DNA of 10,851 nt from UBA10133 sp964528565 (lineage in GTDB: Bacteria; Patescibacteriota; Microgenomatia; UBA1400; MFAQ01). Location of the stretch: positions 1 to 10,851 of the forward strand of contig CAZGSP010000027.1 in assembly GCA_964528565.1 (NCBI GenBank), given 5' to 3'. Every line of letters starts with the position of its first letter. Position 1 is the first letter of the stretch. The notes under the pieces are model-generated. The model worked only from the letters and a program-made list of their open reading frames with translations. It searched no databases and had not been told where the DNA came from. Shown in pieces: positions 6,032 to 10,851 of this stretch. The position numbers and the translations under genes were made by a program.

Positions 6032-6979
6032 ATGGAAGATCAAAGTCAATACTTAGCGACCAAAAAACTTCTCGATTCCGCCAACTCCTTTATTGTCATT
6101 CTTCCCCCCGATCCCAGCTCCGATATGGTTTCCGCCGGCCTTAGTCTGCATCTTTCCCTCGCTTCGTCCGGTAAGAAATCCCAAATTGGCTGTGGCACTC
6201 CGGTGCATGTCGATGAAAACTTGCATGGCGCCCTGGAAATAAATGACAGTATCGGTGCCAGAAACCTCGTTATCTCTTTTGATTACCACGAGGACGACCT
6301 GGAAAAAGTCGATTACGACGTCCGTTCGGATGGCAAGTTTTATCTCATGATCAAGCCCAAAGAAAATGCCCCCGTCCCCGATGTCAGCAATGTCAAGTAT
6401 GCTTACTCCGGTGCTTCCGCGGATCTCGTCATCACTTTGGGTATCGGGTCTCTCGAGGAACTCGGCAAGATCTATGCCGACGAGAAAAAGTTTTTGGATG
6501 AAGCCAAAATACTCAGTCTGAATATTTCCCCCAAACCCACTTCGTTTACTCCGAACCTGTTACACCAAACCCATGGCTCCTTTTCCGAACTGGTGGCCGT
6601 CCTCATGGAAAAAATCGGTCTTAAGCCTTCTCCTGATGCCGGCAAGAACCTACTCGGTTCTATCTACGAAGAGACCAAGGATCTCACTAGTCCCCGCATG
6701 ACGGCCGATACTTTTTCCGTCATCGCCTTTCTCATGCGACATGGTGCCCGTCTGCCCAACCAGCAGGCTTTCGTTCCCCGCTTTGCTCAGCCCGCTTTTT
6801 TTGAAGCCCCATCGGATCCGAACTCGCCCGAGGAGGCTGAGGAGGGAAATCTATCCACCGAAGAGGAGGAGATACCTCTCCCTTCCGAAGAAAATCTGCC
6901 GGCTGACCTGGCCGATATCTCCACCGGACCCGTTCCGAAAGACTGGACCAAACCCAAGATCTTCCGCGCCACCGATTAA
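6032..6979 (+). CDS. DHH-phosphoesterase-like (NrnA-type) protein with degenerate active site
   Basis: The 315-residue protein follows the NrnA/oligoribonuclease layout, but catalytic motifs are eroded. DPSSDMVSAGLSL (27-39) aligns with NPDGDAIGSALAL: the preceding His is replaced by Pro25 and the first Asp by Ser29, and only Asp31 remains. ADLVITLGIGSLEELG (130-145) matches the family's ADLvIvLGtgslxxlG strand. ILSLNISPKPTSF (160-172) occupies the place of the IDHH motif, which is gone. LLGSIYEETKDL (208-219) replaces the GllTDTG region. The tail (about 259-292) is strongly acidic and the end reads PKDWTKPKIF (302-311). The protein probably binds a nucleotide or RNA, or a partner, without DHH-type hydrolysis. 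It starts 2 nt after infB, the place where rbfA and then nrnA follow in many bacteria; a role in ribosome or RNA maturation is inference. Confidence 0.75.
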   Translation: MEDQSQYLATKKLLDSANSFIVILPPDPSSDMVSAGLSLHLSLASSGKKSQIGCGTPVHVDENLHGALEINDSIGARNLVISFDYHEDDLEKVDYDVRSDGKFYLMIKPKENAPVPDVSNVKYAYSGASADLVITLGIGSLEELGKIYADEKKFLDEAKILSLNISPKPTSFTPNLLHQTHGSFSELVAVLMEKIGLKPSPDAGKNLLGSIYEETKDLTSPRMTADTFSVIAFLMRHGARLPNQQAFVPRFAQPAFFEAPSDPNSPEEAEEGNLSTEEEEIPLPSEENLPADLADISTGPVPKDWTKPKIFRATD

Positions 6980-7005
6980 CGTTCCAAAGAAATCTCTCCC
7001 CCCAA

Positions 7006-7075
7006 TTGCGGCCTCTTGAATATTTATAAAAATTGTTTCATAGTTAACTAAAGGCTCTCCATTAACGGGCCGCAA
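7006..7075 (+). repeat. Inverted repeat flanking a palindrome upstream of the Cys-rich gene
   Basis: TTGCGGCC (7006-7013) and GGCCGCAA (7068-7075) are perfect inverted arms 54 nt apart, enclosing the 10-bp palindrome TAGTTAACTA (7041-7050). The block fills most of the 105-nt gap after the DHH-like gene. I see no T-run, so it is not an intrinsic terminator. It could be an RNA leader structure or an operator. No convincing promoter for the next gene is visible; TATAAA at 7025-7030 is the best -10 candidate. Confidence 0.4.
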
Positions 7076-7084
7076 CCATCAACA

Positions 7085-7654
7085 ATGAAGAAAGCTTCAC
7101 CCAAAAAGCACCAGTCCCAGATGAAAGGGCTATTGACGATACTTTTTATCGCCGTTCTTGCGCTTGCCGCGGTATTCGTCTCTCAAAGATTAAGTAGCCA
7201 AAAATCCGTTTCTCCCAACGCCCCGGAAAGTGAACCCATGGCAGCCGAAACGTACAAAACGTGCGGAACTGGCCTCTATTGTGTGGCTGGAAATGTATTA
7301 CTGGAAGGTGGCAACTTGTGTGACAAAGGAAACGGAACCCTCGCTAATTGTTGTTGTAAGGGGCAAACAATTGTCGGTAATAAATGTACGGGAACTTGTA
7401 CTCCAACTTCTAGTGGTAATGGGGGCGGATCTTGTTCTCGTTCCTCAGCGGCGAATTGTCAAGGAAAGAGTGACGGAGATTCTTGTGGTTCGGATACGTG
7501 CATTGCAACAAGTCGGAAAGGCACTGATGGAAAGAATATATGTACTTGCGGTGAAAATATAAAACTATCATGTCCGGTTGGATATACAAGTAACGGCAAG
7601 TGTGAAGCCGGCCTTCGGCCAGTCACGATCAGCAATTGTTGTGTAAAAAAGTAG
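7085..7654 (+). CDS. Exported, membrane-anchored cysteine-rich protein, unknown function
   Basis: The 189-residue protein has a basic N-terminus, then a single hydrophobic segment (about 15-33), and no lipobox or clear cleavage site, so it is probably anchored with its body outside the cell. The exterior part has 18 cysteines in about 130 residues, arranged in two modules (58-105 and 117-187) joined by a Ser/Gly/Thr linker (106-116). The first holds a CCC run (89-91) and the second ends in CC (185-186). The even number suggests up to nine disulfides. I recognise no named family. Codon use (TGT, GGA, AAT, many A/T third positions) differs from the C-ending style of nusA, infB and pnp, pointing to a different history. 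It stands alone between the DHH-like gene and a terminator. No Shine-Dalgarno is seen before the ATG. Confidence 0.75.
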   Translation: MKKASPKKHQSQMKGLLTILFIAVLALAAVFVSQRLSSQKSVSPNAPESEPMAAETYKTCGTGLYCVAGNVLLEGGNLCDKGNGTLANCCCKGQTIVGNKCTGTCTPTSSGNGGGSCSRSSAANCQGKSDGDSCGSDTCIATSRKGTDGKNICTCGENIKLSCPVGYTSNGKCEAGLRPVTISNCCVKK

Positions 7655-7682
7655 AGATATTAAGTAAGCAAACTTAGACACA

Positions 7683-7715
7683 AGGGGTGCCTCATCGGCA
7701 CCCCTGCCTGTTTTT
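7683..7715 (+). terminator. Rho-independent terminator after the Cys-rich gene
   Basis: AGGGGTGCC (7683-7691) and GGCACCCCT (7697-7705) form a perfect 9-bp stem with a 5-nt loop. The T-run (7711-7715) starts 5 nt after the stem, a little far for an ideal terminator, but stem strength and position after the stop support the call. Confidence 0.7.
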
Positions 7716-7762
7716 GGGTGACAAAACTGAGCCTGTCGGACTTCCCTATAAATACCCCATAG

Positions 7763-7791
7763 CTGACAAAAATACGATTTTGTGATATATT
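7763..7791 (+). promoter_or_regulatory. Sigma-70 promoter with extended -10 (CTGACA-17-TATATT)
   Basis: CTGACA (7763-7768), a 17-nt spacer and TATATT (7786-7791) preceded by TGA (7783-7785) make a strong promoter for the exported protein at 7857. The start at about 7798 gives a leader of about 59 nt. Confidence 0.75.
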
Positions 7792-7856
7792 CACGCAGTT
7801 CCGTTGTTCTTGCCTCGCACCTAAAATTCCAATCTTCACTTGAAAGAGAGGTCAAA

Positions 7857-8228
7857 ATGAAAAAAGCCCTATTTATGGGACTATTGGTAACCCTGATCCT
7901 CGTTTCGGTCCTACTGAGTCTCGCGATAATCGTCCGAACGTCAGCGCCATCCCTTACGGACTCACCTGCCTACCGGGATAATCATCGGATTCTCTTGGGT
8001 ACGGGGGAGTGCAACACTCACGACTACATCAGAGAGGCAAGACTTTACTGTTTCCGGGGAAACATCAGTTTGTCTCGAGCTCCTGCCGTTTTGTGGGCAT
8101 CTTTGACAACCGGAACCGATGTCATTTTTGGACCTGATACTAATGGCAATCCTGGCTACGCCGCTATCTTCATCGAAGATGTCGGCGATCTCGGATTTTT
8201 CTGGGATGCCACCAAGTTGATCAAGTAA
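7857..8228 (+). CDS. Small exported protein with N-terminal signal/anchor, unknown function
   Basis: The 123-residue protein has two Lys followed by a hydrophobic stretch (about 4-26), then a polar domain, so it is exported or membrane-anchored. Two cysteines, C52 and C65, could form a disulfide. The C-terminal part (DTNGNPGYAAIFIEDVGDLG, 94-113) has alternating Gly and hydrophobic residues that suggest a small beta-rich fold, but no family is recognised. An in-frame ATG at 7782 lies inside the promoter -10 region and cannot be the start. The ATG at 7857 follows GAGAGG (7846-7851) at 5 nt and opens the signal-like sequence, so it is preferred. The gene is a single-gene unit with its own promoter and a strong terminator. 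Confidence 0.75.
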   Translation: MKKALFMGLLVTLILVSVLLSLAIIVRTSAPSLTDSPAYRDNHRILLGTGECNTHDYIREARLYCFRGNISLSRAPAVLWASLTTGTDVIFGPDTNGNPGYAAIFIEDVGDLGFFWDATKLIK

Positions 8229-8234
8229 GAACTT

Positions 8235-8260
8235 GAGGGGTCGAAAGGCCCCTCTTTTTT
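8235..8260 (+). terminator. Rho-independent terminator with GAAA tetraloop
   Basis: GAGGGGTC (8235-8242) pairs with GGCCCCTC (8247-8254), including one G-U pair, around a GAAA tetraloop, followed directly by six T (8255-8260). It separates the exported-protein gene from the rpsO promoter. Confidence 0.9.
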
Positions 8261-8278
8261 ATGGTTTCCGGCCTGATG

Positions 8279-8307
8279 CTGACAAAACGGGCTCCTTCTG
8301 GTACAAT
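8279..8307 (+). promoter_or_regulatory. rpsO promoter (CTGACA-17-TACAAT), near-leaderless
   Basis: CTGACA (8279-8284) and TACAAT (8302-8307) are 17 nt apart, with TGG before the -10 giving an extended element. The predicted +1 near 8314 leaves about 5 nt before the ATG at 8319, with no Shine-Dalgarno. Confidence 0.7.
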
Positions 8308-8318
8308 ACCAACTTGAT

Positions 8319-8606
8319 ATGGCTCTAAAACCCGACACCAAAATAGACATTATTAAGAAGTTCGCCGCCAGTCCCAAGGACACCGGCTCTCCTCGCGTGC
8401 AAATTGCTCTTCTGACCACTCAGATCGAGGAACTCACCGGCCACCTCAAGGTTCACAAAAAGGACAACCACTCCCGCCGTGGCCTGCTCAAGATCATCAG
8501 CAAACGCCGCCGCCTTCTAAACTATCTCAGTAAATCCAACCCCAAAGACTATCTTGAGATTGCCAAGTCACTTAAAATTACAAGTCAGCTACGCTCGGCC
8601 GAATAA
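8319..8606 (+). CDS. rpsO: 30S ribosomal protein S15
   Basis: The 95-residue protein matches S15 along its length (E. coli 89 aa): TGSPRVQIALLTTQIEELTGHL (22-43) holds the conserved GSPxVQIALLT motif, and KDNHSRRGLLKIISKRRRLLNYL (48-70) is the signature RNA-binding region. S15 binds 16S rRNA helices 20-22 early in assembly of the small-subunit platform. With only about 5 nt of predicted leader, the 5' pseudoknot used by E. coli S15 to repress its own mRNA has no room here, so any autoregulation must work differently. pnp follows 102 nt downstream, as in most bacteria. Confidence 0.97.
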   Translation: MALKPDTKIDIIKKFAASPKDTGSPRVQIALLTTQIEELTGHLKVHKKDNHSRRGLLKIISKRRRLLNYLSKSNPKDYLEIAKSLKITSQLRSAE

Positions 8607-8613
8607 TATTTTG

Positions 8614-8667
8614 CTTGAGGAGTAAATAGAGAAAATCTTTTTTGGTTCTTTCTGTTTTCTTCTCAAG
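8614..8667 (+). promoter_or_regulatory. Long imperfect hairpin in the rpsO-pnp intergenic region
   Basis: Left arm 8614-8637 and right arm 8644-8667 can pair at 22 of 24 positions (CTTGAG/CTCAAG at the base, several G-U pairs, U-U and A-C mismatches) around a loop of six U. There is no T-run after the stem, so it is not a terminator. Position and length match the RNase III-processed leader hairpin through which PNPase controls its own mRNA in enterobacteria. Confidence 0.65.
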
Positions 8668-8708
8668 ACCCTGCGGTGGAGCGTACATAGCAAGAAAGGA
8701 AATCGGAT

Positions 8709-10851
8709 ATGACCTATCCATCCACCACCATTGTCCTCAATGGTAAAACCATTATCATCGAAACCGGCCGCTTCGGCGCCCAGGCTTCAGGTTCTGTTAC
8801 CGTCCGCTGTGGCGACACCATCGTCAATGCCGCGGTCGTCGCTTCCAAAAAGATCAAAGAAGGTATCGATTACTTCCCTTTGTCCTTGGACTACCAGGAA
8901 AAGCTTTACGCCGGTGGCGTCATTAGCTCCAGTCGCTTCATCAAACGTGAAGGCAGACCCAATGAAAACGAAATTCTCACCGGTCGGGTTATCGACCGCT
9001 CTCTGCGCCCCTTATTTGACCAGCGTTCCCGCAACGAAGTTCAGATCATGGTTTCTCCGCTGTCTTATGACGGCGTCGAAGAACCAGAGATCCTAGCGGT
9101 CATTGCCGCTTCCGCCGCCGTGTCCGTCTCCGACTATCCCTGGGCCGGCCCCGTTGGAGCCGTCCGCATTGGTATGACTCCTGAAGGTGAATATCTCGTG
9201 AATCCTACTATGGAACAAAAAGCTCTTTCTCCTTTGGACCTGGTCGTTTCCGGTCCTAAAGGCGGGATCAGCATGGTCGAAGCGGGGGCTAGTGAAGTCT
9301 CCGAAGAAAAAATGATCGGCGCTTTGAGATTTGCTCAGGAAAATGTCGATCTTATCGCCGTGGCAATTGAAAAATTTGCCAAAGAAGTCGGTAAGGCCAA
9401 ACGCGCTTTGGTCTTTGCACAGCCCAACCCCGAAGTCGAAAAGCTCGTTAAAGACGAGATCAAGAATATCGAAGAGATCTTGGAAAACGAAGCCAAAAAG
9501 ACCGGTACCCAGATGGCCGAGTACACCATGGCGATCGCTACTGCCCACCCAGAGATCAACCCCAATGAGATCAACGAAGTCGCCGATGGCATGCTTCGAA
9601 AACTCGCCCGCGCCGGTATTCTCGAGAAGAACAAACGACCGGACGGTCGTGACATCGAAGAGATCCGCCCGATAAACATCGAAGTTGGTCTCCTTCCCCG
9701 TACTCACGGTTCCGCTTTCTTCCAAAGAGGTCTGACCCACGTTCTTTCCGTCGTCACCCTGGCTTCTCCCGCCCGCGAACAGTTGATCGACGGCATGAAA
9801 GGCGAGTCCACCAAACGCTACATGCATCACTACAATATGCCGGGTTATGCCGCCGGTGAGGTCGGTCGTCCCGGTACGGGTCGACGCGAAATCGGTCACG
9901 GAGCTTTGGCCGAAAGAGCTATTTTCCCCATGCTACCCTCCACCGATGACTTTCCTTACGCTATCCGTGTCGTTTCCGACGTTATGTCGAGCAACGGTTC
10001 CACCTCACAAGCTTCAGTTTGTGGATCGACTTTGTCCCTTATGGATGCCGGCGTTCCGCTAAAGAAACCGGTAGCCGGTGTGGCCATGGGTCTTATTACC
10101 GAAGGCGATAAACACATTACCTTGACGGATATCAGTGGTCTTGAAGATCACTTGGGTGATATGGACTTTAAAGTCGCCGGTACGGCCGATGGTATTACCG
10201 CTCTTCAGATGGATATTAAGGTGACCGACATCAACGCCGATATTCTGGTCAAAGCTTTGGAACAAGCCAAACGTGGCCGGATGAAGCTTCTCGACATTAT
10301 GAACAAGACTCTTTCTGCTCCCCGTTCGAAACTATCTCAATATGCACCGAGAATCAGTTCTACCAAAGTTCCTCAACTAAAGATCGGTGAAATAATTGGA
10401 CCAGGGGGTAAGATGATTCGTCAGATCCAGGAAGACTTCGAAAGTGAGATCGATATCCAAGAAGACGGCACGGTTACCGTTACCGGAAAAGACCAGGCCA
10501 AGGTTGACGCCGCCATTGCTTACATTGATTCTATGGTGGCCGAAGTCGAGGTGGGTAAGGTTTACGAAGGTACAGTGGTCCGTATCGAAGCCTTTGGCGC
10601 TTTTGTAAACGTCATTCCGGGCAAAGACGGACTGGTTCACGTCAGTCAAGTTCACCCCGATACTTTCAGAGCTATGAAGATGGGCGACAAAGTCACCGTC
10701 CGCTGCTACGAGATCGACTCGATGGGTAGAGTGAACCTCACCATGCTCGACGAGGGCGAAGCCCCCATCCGTGCCGAACGTCCTTCTGGAGGTTCCGGTT
10801 TTGGCGGCGGCGACCGTGGTGGTCGTAGTTTTGGCGGCGGTGGTGACCGGG
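8709..10851 (+). CDS. pnp: Polyribonucleotide nucleotidyltransferase (PNPase), 3' end beyond window
   Basis: PNPase degrades RNA 3' to 5' with phosphate and forms a trimeric ring. The first 714 codons are present and no stop is reached. Two RNase PH-like cores are seen: the first with KREGRP and DRSLRPLF, the second with RTHGSAFFQRG, GSTLSLMDAGVP and EDHLGDMDF. Asp480 and Asp486 correspond to the E. coli metal-binding and catalytic Asp486 and Asp492. A KH domain follows with GPGG at 564-567, then an S1 domain (about 615-685). The last 30 visible residues form a Gly/Arg-rich, RGG-like tail. The ATG at 8709 is preceded by AAAGGA (8695-8700) 8 nt upstream, a clear ribosome-binding site unlike the leaderless starts of nusA and rpsO. 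It is probably co-transcribed with rpsO and regulated through the intergenic hairpin. Confidence 0.96.
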   Translation, partial: MTYPSTTIVLNGKTIIIETGRFGAQASGSVTVRCGDTIVNAAVVASKKIKEGIDYFPLSLDYQEKLYAGGVISSSRFIKREGRPNENEILTGRVIDRSLRPLFDQRSRNEVQIMVSPLSYDGVEEPEILAVIAASAAVSVSDYPWAGPVGAVRIGMTPEGEYLVNPTMEQKALSPLDLVVSGPKGGISMVEAGASEVSEEKMIGALRFAQENVDLIAVAIEKFAKEVGKAKRALVFAQPNPEVEKLVKDEIKNIEEILENEAKKTGTQMAEYTMAIATAHPEINPNEINEVADGMLRKLARAGILEKNKRPDGRDIEEIRPINIEVGLLPRTHGSAFFQRGLTHVLSVVTLASPAREQLIDGMKGESTKRYMHHYNMPGYAAGEVGRPGTGRREIGHGALAERAIFPMLPSTDDFPYAIRVVSDVMSSNGSTSQASVCGSTLSLMDAGVPLKKPVAGVAMGLITEGDKHITLTDISGLEDHLGDMDFKVAGTADGITALQMDIKVTDINADILVKALEQAKRGRMKLLDIMNKTLSAPRSKLSQYAPRISSTKVPQLKIGEIIGPGGKMIRQIQEDFESEIDIQEDGTVTVTGKDQAKVDAAIAYIDSMVAEVEVGKVYEGTVVRIEAFGAFVNVIPGKDGLVHVSQVHPDTFRAMKMGDKVTVRCYEIDSMGRVNLTMLDEGEAPIRAERPSGGSGFGGGDRGGRSFGGGGDR

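Noticed and set aside
7718..7752. GTGACA with TATAAA as a second promoter before the exported-protein gene.
   Set aside because: The spacer is 23 nt, too long for sigma-70; the CTGACA-17-TATATT promoter just downstream is far better.
7782..7856. Upstream in-frame ATG at 7782 as the start of the exported protein.
   Set aside because: It lies inside the promoter -10 region, upstream of the predicted transcription start, has no ribosome-binding site, and would put 25 polar residues before a clear signal sequence.
9093..9899. Minus-strand open frame of 268 codons inside pnp.
   Set aside because: It is a shadow of a strongly conserved PNPase coding region; GC-rich third positions keep the opposite frame open.
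1..10851. CRISPR arrays, tRNA or rRNA genes, insertion sequences.
   Set aside because: I saw no regularly spaced repeats, no tRNA- or rRNA-like sequence and no transposase reading frame or terminal repeats in the window.

Overview
The window looks like a piece of a Candidate Phyla Radiation (Patescibacteria) genome, possibly Microgenomates-like. The grounds are a very short initiation factor IF-2 that starts almost at its G domain, a compact NusA, a zinc-finger-less DnaJ, a degenerate DHH-phosphoesterase-like protein directly behind infB, and core genes without Shine-Dalgarno sites. TGA is used as a stop (both minus-strand genes), so this is not the recoded Gracilibacteria/SR1 code. The lineage is inferred from gene style only.

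Left part (1-2122): the acidic tail of a gene entering from the left (possibly dnaK). Then comes a two-gene unit, an HD-superfamily phosphohydrolase and a small membrane protein, with its own perfect-consensus promoter, Shine-Dalgarno sites and intrinsic terminator. Next is dnaJ, preceded by a CIRCE-like heat-shock operator (HrcA site) and an extended -10 box that places transcription about 5 nt before the ATG.

Minus-strand unit (3253-2097): a nucleoside 2-deoxyribosyltransferase-like protein is translationally coupled (ATGA overlap) to an Fe-S uracil-DNA-glycosylase-like protein with a diverged catalytic motif. The unit converges on dnaJ with a 26-bp overlap.

Centre and right (3254-10851): nusA, infB and a DHH-like gene form a tight operon. 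Two small exported proteins of unknown function follow, one of them very cysteine-rich, each closed by an intrinsic terminator. Then come rpsO (S15) and pnp (PNPase, running off the window). This is the classic bacterial nusA-infB-...-rpsO-pnp order without rimP, rbfA and truB, and with exported genes in the gap. A 24-position imperfect hairpin between rpsO and pnp resembles the RNase III/PNPase autoregulatory hairpin of other bacteria.

Most notable: four transcription units (dnaJ, the 2-deoxyribosyltransferase-like gene, nusA, rpsO) have a -10 box 6-11 nt from the ATG and no Shine-Dalgarno, implying leaderless mRNAs. The IF-2 G domain appears to have lost 9 residues (a core beta strand) at a GCCGCCGAC junction, either a repeat-mediated deletion or an assembly error. 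A terminator-like hairpin with overlapping dyads lies just before nusA.
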